Source: Linnemannia schmuckeri (Eukaryota; Mortierellomycota; Mortierellomycetes; Mortierellales; Mortierellaceae). From it: 64,000 bases of DNA. Of this stretch, positions 1 through 10,700 are shown one piece after another. The notes below the pieces were generated by a model. The model was not told the DNA's origin, ran no database searches, and saw nothing but the letters and a program-made list of their open reading frames with translations. Position 1 is the stretch's first letter. Each line of letters starts with the position of its first letter. A program made the translations under genes and the position numbers. The stretch covers positions 1,674,001-1,738,000 of the forward strand of contig JANATG010000002.1 of assembly GCA_029449235.1 (NCBI GenBank). The letters run 5' to 3'.

Positions 1-3000
1 CATCTTTGGAGACTGGACAGCATCGTTGCAGGCACAACTGGTATGTTATGGGCGTGCCCTTTGATATCATGTGCATGTTTGGATCGGTACTGACAGTGCT
101 TACAAATTTCCTATTCGCTCCAATAGATGCTGAGCAAAACACCAAGGATATTGACTTACCCGCTATTACAACCTACTTTCCGGACGCGACTGACAACGAC
201 AAGGAGTTTGTGCGTGATTTTGTTATCACTTCGCAGGAGCAGTCAGTCTACAGCACCAACGCTGGATATATTTTGGTCCGCGACGACGAGAAGGAAACAT
301 GGAGCACCCTTTTCTATTCGTCTCTCCTCAAGAACTACTCCAGCTTGGAATCTTCTATTTGTGGCCGGATCGTGGTAGCAGGATGCTTGTCAGGAAGGCT
401 CGTGATTGTCAGTGTCGCCAACGAGTTTGAGCCGCTGATTACAGAGACCTTGGGAGGTATCAAGATCCAGTTTGTCTTTGTGCTGAATGGAACGGATCGT
501 GACAACTTCAGGATTGTAGTGTTTAGGGCGAACTGCACAGTGGGAGTGTTCAACTTGAACACTGCAGTGGGATCAGCAACGGCGACATGCACTCACATCT
601 GCGATCTAAAACTGCCAAACAACAACAAGGCTATCCATGCCGCCTATTTCTCACCACGCTATAACCTCGTCTTGTTGGGTTCCAGAGACAGTACTGTCTT
701 GGCTTATAAACTATTGCGGTCGAACGCAGACATCGAGGCCATAACGACATTAGACAGCATTATCGAGCTCAAGCGATGCCACGGAAGCGAGACTGTTTCC
801 AGTATTCTGATGGTCACTGAGGAAGGAGAGGGTGTGGGTGGCAAAGACAGGATCAGTGTCTACAGTACTGGCCGTGATGGAAGTTGGACCAAGTACCGTT
901 TCTTGGGTCTGCCTGGAGGCGAGACTATCGGCTCTACCTCTTCGGCCGACGATGAGGATGAGGATGTCGATATGGGTGACTCTGACGATGACGGCTATGA
1001 TGCCAATGAGTCCCGTGACAAGAGCGCGTTGCAGAGGGGAGAGGAATCATCGTTGGATGACCGGGAAAGTGGGACTACCATTGTGCTTCAAAAGATCTTC
1101 CGATCCAAGATCACGCGCGGCTGGTTGGAACAGGTCTTTATCATGGATGGCGAATTATTGCTACTCGGCTTCTTCAACAAGAAGCTTTTTGTGTATAACG
1201 AGTCCAAGCATTTTGAGGTAAGCTAATAGATGTAAAGATGATTGTTGCATGAATACCTTACGAGATCAAACATCTAAGATCTTATCATTTCGGATGGTGT
1301 AAATGGTAGATTTTTTCGATGCACAGCGGGGCTGCGAATAGGCGTCGCTGGAGGTTCTTAACCAACAATGCAAGACTGGAGCACACAAGACTTATGTATC
1401 ACAGTGGATACAAGGTATGTTACCACCAAATCGTTGCCCCTCTGTGTTTCTCCACCCTTCTCATCTTGAAACAGATTTTAATGTTTGTATATGCGCTACT
1501 CGGTTACACAGCTTAGGAGTTTTGCAAGACAGCTTACTGCTGGATCAGAGCTGTTCAAGAGTGCCAAGCTTCAAACCAACTTTCACGGACGTGAAGTGCG
1601 CCAAATGAGGTTCCTGAATGGCGCTCAGCCCTTGATCGAAGGCGCTCCCACGCCCATCATTTTTGCTTCTGGAGGAGAAGACTGTCGCTTACGAATATTC
1701 CAATGTAAGTGAGAAATGGGAGCTCATTCCTACATGGCCATTAATTTGGTAATCTACTCGGAATTAACCTCGCGACTGGTTTTAATTGTCTAGATATCCC
1801 TTACAAAACCAAGAACTCTTGCACGGCTTTGAAGTCTCTCTGCAACTTGAAGCCGAGCGTTGGCTCGACTCTCCGTTGTCTGGAGTGGAGTTACACCTCC
1901 GACTCCCAGACTTACTTGCTCTTTACTGGTGGTGCTGTGGAGTCTATGCGAGCTTGGCAGGTTGGGATGAGCATTCCTAACAGCTACCAAGTGCAACTAA
2001 TCGAGGACCAATCTGGAAATATGATTCCCGAGCATACCCCTCTGTCACTTGGGTGTCTAGAGCTGGCGCAGTGTCCTCACGCCAGTGAGAACATGGAAAC
2101 TCGTATCATGGACCTCTCTGTCTTCAAACTTGACGGTCACCCTAGAAAGCACTTTGTCGCGGCAGTTTATTCTGATGCTGCGATCCGTGTCTGGCTCTTT
2201 GACGAGGCAGTCAACTCGTTTGTGCTGGCGATTGATGCGAGTCACCACGCAAAATGTATCCTTCAAGTTTCGCATCTCAAGCTGGAGGAGGGTGGAGTGT
2301 TGATGTTTACAGCCGCAACTGATGGCAAGATTGCTGTATGGGACATCACCGGTGCATTGGATAGGTTCTTGGAAGTGTACAGCATGGATGCAATCAAGGC
2401 TTCTCAGGCATCGTCGTCTTCGTCGGTCGGAAGAGAGAGGAAGCGGGCTCGGAGAGATCATGTCCAGGCTCTTGGAACGCCAGCAGTAGAAGTATCAGCT
2501 CATATGTCTGGAGTCAATGGCCTCTTCGTTCAGGACATAGGTGTCGATGGCATTGTGGCGGTGTCAGGAGGCGATGACAATGCATTGAGCGTTACTCGAA
2601 TCAAGACGGTTTGGGATGCCAAGCTGCGAACCATCAAGGTGTCCTCGGCCAAGGCTGTCTACAGGAACGCCTATGCACACGGTTCAGCCATTCAAGGTAC
2701 AGCGCATAAGTGGAGCAACTGTAGTATCGCTTCTGACTCAGATTCACGCAGAAAATTTTCTTTGCTAACATATTTTATCTTCGCTTGTTACCCCTTGTTT
2801 TTTTGTTAGCTGTGATCATGATTAACAATTCCGAGGTTGTCACGACGAGTCAGGACCAAACGCTGACTATGTGGGGATTGAATCTACTGGAAGATGGAGG
2901 CGCAGACATGCATATGCTCGAGACCCAATTCATCCATGTACCTGACCCTTCGACAATGGATACGATTGCTATACGCGAGAAGCAACATCCTTTGGTCGCT

Positions 3001-3051
3001 ATTGCTGGTATTGGCGCCCAGTTCTTTGACATTGAGCCTGCCCAACAATAA
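1..3051 (+). CDS. WD40-repeat protein, WDR6/Rtt10-like (5' partial)
   Basis: Coding exons read as 1-40, 127-1217, 1310-1414, 1512-1704, 1794-2696 and 2810-3051; all phases join cleanly. The gene enters from the left edge, so its start is missing. The 41-126 segment reads open in one frame but has a GTATGT donor, a CTGAC branch point and an AATAG acceptor. Removing it joins an upstream reading (HLWRLDSIVAGTT) to DAEQNTKD, so I treat it as an intron. The protein shows WD-like blades (for example FASGGEDCRLRIFQY, GGDDNALSVTRIK, VTTSQDQTLTMWGL), an acidic insert near 950-1010, and a NRRRWRF / FHGREVRQMRF pair like the central region of WDR6. In the family, WDR6/Rtt10 partners the Trm7/FTSJ1 tRNA 2'-O-methyltransferase. 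The assignment is by motif recall; another large WD40 protein remains possible. The stop codon lies inside an AATAAA at 3047-3052. Confidence 0.68.
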
Positions 3052-3343
3052 AATTTTGATTGGTTGACTGGGACCTGAATCTTTTACGCCACCAACTGGC
3101 GCAGCATTCGCTGGAATTTTTGTGTGTGCGTGTTAAACAAGCCACTTGTTATTAGGCACTGCGATCAACCCAAGAGAACAAACATCTCTCGCAACTTCCT
3201 TGCCCCTTTGTTTGTTTCTGCCTTTCGACTTCGACTTTCCATCGACATCTGACCTCTGGGGAAAAAAAAACCAAGCGTCCTATTTGTTAATCGCCTAGAC
3301 ACCACTGAAAAATCCAGCATCTCGGAGGAAAAAAAAAAGGACA

Positions 3344-5661
3344 ATGCCCCCAAAGAAGAGACCTGCCGGAGAGGAGGCTAATGGCGAGGAGGCCAGGAAG
3401 CGTCCCGCCACCACCACAGGAGGAGCAGCACCTGGCAAATCTGTCAGCATTACAACTCCAGGAGCTCCCGCTGCTACTAAGCCAGGAGCGGCCAGGCCCA
3501 GCCCCGCAGGAATGAGACCCGGTGCTGTCCGAGGCACACCCAAGCCAGGAGTCCGCAAAGTCGGCGCAACAGCATTGGCGAGCCGAGGAGGGACGAGGTT
3601 GCCTGGAACGGCCACTGTCAAGAAGGAGGCGCCACCACCCGTTGTCTCCAAAAATACTTTGATGTGGTTCAGGAACGACCTCCGTATGCAGGATAACCGT
3701 GCCTTGATCGAGGCGTCAAAGCGGGCTCAGATTGATCAGGAGAAGAGGAAGTACCTGTTTGGACTGTATATCATCTCGGAGAAGGAGTGGGCGAGCCATG
3801 ACGAGGCGCCGATCAAGATTGACTTTTGGATGAGGAACTTAGAGAAGCTCAGGGAGTCGTTGCGGAAGCTGAACATCCCTCTGATTATTAAAAGGGCAGG
3901 AACCAAGGCAGAAGTTGTGGGTCTGGTCGAGTCGACTGTCAAGGATCATGGGGTCAGCCATGTGTTCTGGAACGCGGAGTACTTGGTTGATGAAAAGACT
4001 CGGGATGCCAAGGTCAAGGAGACACTGGCCAAGTTGCCTGGAACCTATGTTGAAGAGTTTGACGACCAGCTTGTCGTCCCTCCCGCCGATATGAAGACTA
4101 AGGTAGGCACATTAATATGCCGTGATTTTTTGTCACGTATAAAAATTTGACTTCCTATGCTAACCTATCCACATATTTGGTTTTTGATAGATTGGTGAAT
4201 ACTTCACTTCTTTTACAGCCTTCAGCACTACCTGGCACAACCTCGTGGAGACCAACCCCAAGTTCCTCAAGTTTTCAGAGTCTCCCAGCGCCAACCCCGA
4301 CACTGCCCAACAGTTGTACGGGGGACTTTTCAACATCACAGTCCCTTCATTGCCCCAACATACAGTGGATGAAGAGGATGTTGAGAGGCTTTATCCAGCT
4401 GGTGAGGATATTGCCCACAAGCGTCTTGAGGCCTTTATCCAGGAGAAGGTCAAGCGCTACGATATCACTCGGGATTGCCTTCAGGAGCAGGATCACCAGT
4501 CCTTGAGCCCTTACATTGTCAGCGGCGTACTTTCGTCGCGTCAGTGCGTCGCCGCTGCCCGTGCTGTCAACAACAACAAGATTATTGTCGGAAACAATGG
4601 TGTCAAGGCTTGGATTAAGGAACTTGTTTGGAGGGTAAGGACTGAAGCTGTTGCCTTAATGACTTATCTACAGGATATTACAGTCAAGTGGTACAGAGTT
4701 ACTAAGTCGTGATTTTGTTTATTGGATCTCATAGGATTTCTATCGGTACATTGCGCTCGCCTTCCCTCAGGTCTGTAAGAACCATGCGTACATTGCCTTC
4801 ACTGAAAACCTCCGTTACAGCAACGATGATCGCAAGTTCCAAATGTGGTGTCAGGGCAAGACCGGATACCCTATCGTCGATGCTGGTGAGCCAACGCTTC
4901 TTTTTCGATGCTAAGAAATGATAAAGGAAAAATGATAATGAAAGGTCAGGTTGCTAACTAGAGCGCGTTTTTTACTCCTGCGTTCGATGTATGATAGGCA
5001 TGCGTCAGCTGAATGCGACCGGATACATGCACAACCGCGTTCGTAACATTGCAGCCTGCTTTTTGGTCAAAGATCTTTTGATCAACTGGCAGAAAGGCGA
5101 GAGATACTTTATGAGCAACTTGATCGACGGTGATTTCCCTGTTAACAATGGAAACTGGCAATGGGTAAGGTGCAAGCTTGCTTACGGTCTTGTCTATGTT
5201 ATTTCATTCGACTACTTTGGCCCCTAAAATATGAGCATGAGTTTCCTCCGCTAATGGATTATCATCGTTGTTGTTTTTGTCGGTGGTGTTGCATAGTGTG
5301 CTTCGACTGGTGTTGAGGGTCAACCTTACTTCCGCATTTTGAACCCTCTCACGCAGTCCCAGAAATTTGATCCTTCTGGAGACTACATCCGTCAGTGGGT
5401 CCCCGAGTTGAGAAACCTCAGTGACAAGCAGGTGCACGATCCATACCACACCATGTCCGCCAAGGACTTTGGAAAGTTGGCGTAAGTTTGGAAGCAGGTC
5501 TTTTATGTTGCGTCAATTATTTGCGCTTTTGAAGCACAATAACTAATCAAACATGCTCATTTTATTCGATTACATCTAGTTACCCCAAGCCAATCGTGGA
5601 TCATGCAGAGGCCAAGAAGAAGTACGTCGACGAGTTTAAGCGCGTCCTCGCCCAGAAGTAG
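3344..5661 (+). CDS. PHR1: Class I CPD photolyase (deoxyribodipyrimidine photo-lyase)
   Basis: Six exons: 3344-4102, 4191-4634, 4735-4885, 4998-5164, 5297-5481 and 5580-5661; 595 aa. The photolyase homology begins near residue 105 (LMWFRNDLRMQDNRAL). An antenna-domain Rossmann region comes first, then the FAD-binding helical domain with WRDFYRYI, TGYPIVDAGMRQL, GYMHNRVRN and NNGNWQWCASTG. The last motif, followed by PYFRILNPLTQSQKFDP, is typical of class I CPD enzymes rather than CRY-DASH or 6-4 photolyases. The enzyme splits cyclobutane pyrimidine dimers using blue/UV-A light and reduced FAD. The first ~100 residues are a Pro/Ala/Lys-rich extension with a bipartite basic cluster (KKRP at 4-7, RKRP at 18-21) that looks like a nuclear localisation signal. 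A potential polyadenylation signal lies at 5912-5917. The gene converges on the V-ATPase F gene. Confidence 0.92.
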
Positions 5662-6298
5662 TTTGTTCCCCCTCCTTACTCCTCGCCCCTTCTCCCTCAA
5701 CACATGTACCATATATCCCTTCTTGTCGTTTGCTTTGCATGCTCCTTAATCATTTGCGCACTCTTTGATCTGTCATTTCCTCAAGTCGTTTTTGTTCTTT
5801 TTTGCAAATCGTTTCTCTATTTTTTATTTTGCATTCCGCTTTTTTCTCTACCTCTTCATCACACTCTCTTCTCCTTTCTTTTTCGTCTAACGCATCATGT
5901 GTGTGCACACGAATAAAAAACAGAAAAATCACTCATATCCAATGGTCTGGTCGAAGGTCGTTCCTCTATTCCTCTCCTCCCTCTCGTCTTTATCCTCGAG
6001 GATCTCCTTTTCTGTCCTATGACGAATGGGGTCACCCTTTTTATTTTCGCAGCAGCCCCGTGTCCTCAATGTCCTCACACTTCACACTAATCAAGACGTC
6101 TTTTGAAAAAAAAAAAAATCTTGTTCGAAATTTTTTATTGTCCTTGCCTTGTTGCCCGAAATCCGTACTGATAGTTCCTGGAGAGTGATAAAGAGAAGGA
6201 GGAGAATAAAACACAATAGAGTGCGGAAAGGTTGTGGTAGGAGTGGGTTGCTGTTGCTGTTGCTGTCTGTTCGTTTTAGTCTACTGTTATCGAAAGGT
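5662..6298. other. Convergent 3' intergenic region
   Basis: This T-rich stretch separates the convergent photolyase and V-ATPase F genes and must hold both 3' UTRs. AATAAA at 5912-5917 is a plausible cleavage signal for the photolyase. I see no conserved coding frame; open frames here are short and pyrimidine-driven. Confidence 0.6.
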
Positions 6299-7032
6299 CT
6301 ACTCGCCGAACAATCTCCTGACGCGCTTCAACACACTGTCCTTCTCGGGATCGTAAGGGTGGTCCTTGGAGGGGATCTCGAGAATGGTGGGGAATGCCTG
6401 GTCGTGGTCGTCAATCAATGTGCGGATTTCTTCGGCGATCTATAATATCATTTTGATATGAAGGTATGCTTTACGTTAAACAACCTGAAAGGGCGGGCAA
6501 TTGAGAGAGTACAAGCATAGGGTGCAGTTGAAAATTGAAGAGATGTGCCTTACGTGTTGATTGATCAAGATGATAGCGATGTCCTTGCGCTTGCAAAACT
6601 CTTGGAAGGCATCCTCGACAGCAGACAGTGGCGTTTCTGTTAAAGATTATAGAAAGAAGATGGTGTTAAGTTAGTTTAGTCAAGTTACTTCCAATGGGTT
6701 AAAAGTCGACAGAAGGAAAGAGACTGAGAAAAGGGTACGTACTGGCGTCGACAACCAAAAAGTTCTTCTTTTGATGCGAATCGATATGACCAATACCAGC
6801 GAGAAGAAGACCGGTGATCGAGTCTTCATCGCCAATGGCGGCCATAAACGTGCGCTCCTATGGGATTGAAAGTAAAAAAGTACACGCTAGTCAGCTTCAA
6901 AAGTAAAGTCGACAGAGTTACGTGTATGTGGTAGGTGTGTTGTGACGCCTATGCGTGGGAGACATAGCACAAAAACAGCACTGCTCGACAATGAGGTTTG
7001 TTGCCAGGATTGGACTGTACCGTTTGGGCCAT
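6299..7032 (-). CDS. VMA7: V-type proton ATPase subunit F
   Basis: Minus-strand exons (in transcript order) 7021-7032, 6743-6857, 6554-6636 and 6299-6439 give about 116 aa, close to the usual ~118-120 aa. Diagnostic segments are MAAIGDEDSITGLLLAGIG, the INQHIAEEIR helix, DDHDQAFPTILEIPSKDHPY and the C-terminal LKRVRRLFGE. Subunit F sits in the central stalk of V1 and couples ATP hydrolysis to rotation, so the product acidifies vacuoles and Golgi. The three downstream exons are secure: phases match and the protein aligns end to end. The first exon is only 12 nt (MAQT) with a GTACAG donor. I chose it because it gives the expected length and joins in phase to ERTFMAAIG, but it is the least certain part. 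The gene is divergent from the BRWD-like gene. Confidence 0.9.
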
Positions 7033-7759
7033 TGTGAAATACCAATTGCCTCCTTGTCAGACCGAAGGACGAAAAGAGAGAGAGGGTTGTTGGTGAAAGG
7101 GGAGTAAAGAAAGGGCAGAGAGCGATGACGGGAAGAGGAGGATTGAAAAGGAAGAGAGATGCACGACTGTCTGTCTGTCAGGTTCACTTTTTGGGTAGTC
7201 TGGTCGTGCACCCCTGACAAGTGTCATGGCGGATATCACCTGACAGAAGATTGAGTAGTTGCAAATGTTACCCTCCTCGTCACTTTTTATTTTTTCTTCC
7301 CCCTCATGTGTGTGAGGGTGTGAGGGAGAGCGAAGATGAGGGAGTTGAGACCATTCGCACCCTCAGCTGTGATCACTCGTTTGGCTTCTCTCTCTCTCGC
7401 TCCCCCTCTTCGACTTCGACTTTTTTTATTTTTTCTTTTTTTGTGTACACCCCAGGCACGCCCTTTGTCGCGTCCACAGCTCAACTTCAGTGATCATCGC
7501 ACACACACACTCACACACTCACATTCACACCCTCCTCTTACACTCACTCTTATCCAGCAGCAGCACCTAAAACCCCGCAGCCTCGCTTTTTTAGAGCTCT
7601 TTCTCGACTGGCAGCAAAGTGGACGAAAAAAAAAAAAAGGCGTCGAACAAGGAATAAAAAAAAGTGAGAGAGGAAGAAGAATAAAAAAAAAGGGAAACCC
7701 GCACAAAAATACAATACATATACTCGTCGTCGAACAACCCTAAAAAATAACAAAGCGCC
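7033..7759. promoter_or_regulatory. Shared divergent promoter region
   Basis: These ~730 bp lie between the start codons of the V-ATPase F gene (-) and the BRWD-like gene (+), so they must contain both promoters and 5' UTRs. The sequence is rich in C/T tracts on the plus strand (7340-7480), CA-rich repeats (7500-7540) and A-tracts just before the plus-strand start. No TATA box is evident, and overlapping open frames look like low-complexity shadows. Confidence 0.5.
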
Positions 7760-10700
7760 ATGGACAGTCTGATGGAGCAAGGTAAAAGAGAGGAAAAATA
7801 TTAACTACAACAAACATCAAACGAGCCAGTTCACAATTGCAACAAACAGCGACATCAACAAGCAAACAAAACTGGCGGGAAAGCAAATTCATTGTCTTAC
7901 TCTCATCGAAAGCTCTTGTCCAGCTGCCTCTTTCTGGTACTAACGGCTTTTTTTTGGGACTTGTCGCTTTTTTTTCACACTATGTCTATTCCACTGACTC
8001 GGAAACTACAGAGGTAAGGACAGATTGGCAAACAAGGAAGAGTTGGACAGACAGCCGCCAATACTCTCTCTTTTCGTTTTAACAGTTGCACTTTGTAGAG
8101 GAAATACTTTTTTAGCGACACCATGCGCCACCACCCCCACAAAATGATAAATACTCCGAGCACAAATCTAACTCACACTACCTACCTTTTTTATTCACCC
8201 TTTTATTGGCATCCTGATCGGTTGTTTGTTAGCTCTACTTTCTGATCGCTCGCTTCCTTTCCAAGGGACCCTGTCTAAACACAGCCGATGCTCTACTCTC
8301 TGAGATTTCACAGCATCCAGATCTCCTGCCGGTCAGGTACAACTGGAAGGGAGAGAGACGCCCTTACTCTAGAGATGAGCTGGTAAAGATTCATTCATTC
8401 CTGGGCCCTGCACAGCAAAAATCCGTTGTTCTGGAAACTAAACATCCATGTGTGTAGAATTTTCGTTTTTAACGTCCAACCCTAAAACAAAAAAAATATT
8501 ATTACTAGATGGCGTTGTACGAGAAAATCGATACCGACCACTTGCCGCACCTGTTGTCGAAATTGATCGTACACGCAGATGCCCAGATCCCACCGCTTGT
8601 GCCAGGGATCCGGTCTTTGCTTTCGACAGGAGGGAGCTCTCTTCTCCGCGAAAAGGCTGAGACTGAGCGGTTGCGGATGAACCAGGACAATGTTGGTGGC
8701 CACACGCTTCAGAAGGATGTTTTCGGTCGGAGGAGCGCCCTCAAAGACAAACACACCCGTAAGTGACCTTGAAATTTTTGATTTTATGGCCTGCTTCGCT
8801 CAGCCCACACATACACACACATGCTGGGCATCCATATGTCGCTGTTGTTTACTTGAACGAAACACTGGTCGCACGAGCTAACTCTAGTGTATGATCGATT
8901 AATCAAATCCCATAGTGGCATACTTACGCGCCAAGGAGCTCAAGGGCGCAGTAATACGCGGGTCAAAGATCCCTCGATTTGTGCCGTCCCTCTTCCAAGA
9001 ACTCGTCATCATGAACGGACATCGATTCCCGACATTCTGTCTTCTCTTTGACCGTACCAACAACAGGATCATCACTGGAAGCGACGACTACTTGATCAAG
9101 ATCTGGAGTGCGCAATCAGGATACCTCCTCTTTACTCTACGCGGCCACTCGGCCGTCGTCACCTACATGGATCTCAGCACCGACAACACTATGCTTGCCT
9201 CTGCCTCGGATGATGGCATCGTCCGTGTTTGGGACCTCAGGACATCGGCCCCCGTTGCTGTTCTCCCCACAGGAGCCAGCGCCCGCGGCAGGAAACCGAT
9301 CAGCACAGTTACCTTTTCACCCTCCCCTATACCCCAAATCCGATATCTTATTGCGACCTCACTGGACGGCTACACATGGGTCTGGAAATACGACAGGGAC
9401 ACCAAAAAGTTCACAACTCCACCTACCCGCCTCGACTGCAAGACATTCAACGACTCGAAACTAAAGTGCGCCACTTGGAGCTGTACAGGATCACAGTTTG
9501 CCGTCGCCGGAACTGATCTGTTCATCCGCGTCTTCTCAACCATCCAAAAGGGACCCGAGGCGATCAAGACAGGAAAGAGGCGAAAGAGCTACGACAAGTC
9601 CAAGGTTGAGGCTGCAGTCTCAACAGGAGAAGGGTCAGGCGCAGCAACAAACGGCACAACAGCAGGAACACATTCGTCAAGTGCCATGCATCAGGACTGG
9701 GGCGATCCGGTTCTCATTGCCCAACTGGATGGTCATGATGGAGTTGTAACAAGCCTGAGTTACAGTCGGCGAGGCAAAAGGATTCTTTCTGGCTCCGTCG
9801 ATGGCTTTGTCAGGATATGGAAGTACGACGACCAAAGCAAGATGTGGACCTCCATGGCCAGTAAGTGGGATTCAGGGCTATTAAGAACCTAACATGCGTT
9901 TGTGGTTAGCATCTGGGCTGCAAAGGATATTGAGATTTTCTGATGTCACTTTGCCACCAATTTCACTGCTAGTTGATGTGCGGGATGAGAACGCGCAAGC
10001 CGATGCCACCATTATTGCTGCCAAGCCCATGATGCCCTCACCGATTGCCGTCACTGCTCCCTCGAACCCATTCTTGAACACCAACGCCTCCAACTTACTA
10101 AACGACGATGCCAACAACACCGACTCGGAAATGAACGGATCCACCACTGCCAGCCAGTCTCACGCAAACGAAAACACGGCAGATGAAAACGCGCAGGCGT
10201 CAGGAGATGACTCTAGGATTGTACCAACCATGGCGATCTGGTCTTTGGATGACTCAGCAGTTATTCTGACGACTTCGTTGGGCGAAATCAAGATTTTCGA
10301 TTCGATCACCGGGGAATGGATGCATACGCTCAAAGGACATGCTCCACGGTCCTCCATCTATGTGGTTGATGTTCACCCTCAGGATAGCCGCATCTTGATG
10401 ACAGCCGGATACGATGGTCAGGTCATTCTTTGGGATATCTCCAAGGGCATTAAGCTCAAGAGTTGGGTGTACGCGGAACAAGAGTTCCTGGATGGCCGGT
10501 TCTCGCCCGACGGTTTGATGTTCGCGGTAACGGATCAGGAAGGAAAATGTATCCTCTTTGGTGCCGGTAAAAACTTGGACGACTTTCAGGATGCCCGATC
10601 CTTTGTTGAGCAGACCTTCTGGAGTGATTATGCACCAGTTCGATATGATGCGGACCACAATGTCGTGGACGACACGACGCAGATTGCCCCCCACCTTATG

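Noticed and set aside
6..126. Reading the left-edge frame as continuous with MCMFGSVLTVLTNFLFAPI as a membrane segment
   Set aside because: The hydrophobic stretch is an intron: GTATGT donor, CTGAC branch point and AATAG acceptor, and its removal restores a WD-like reading.
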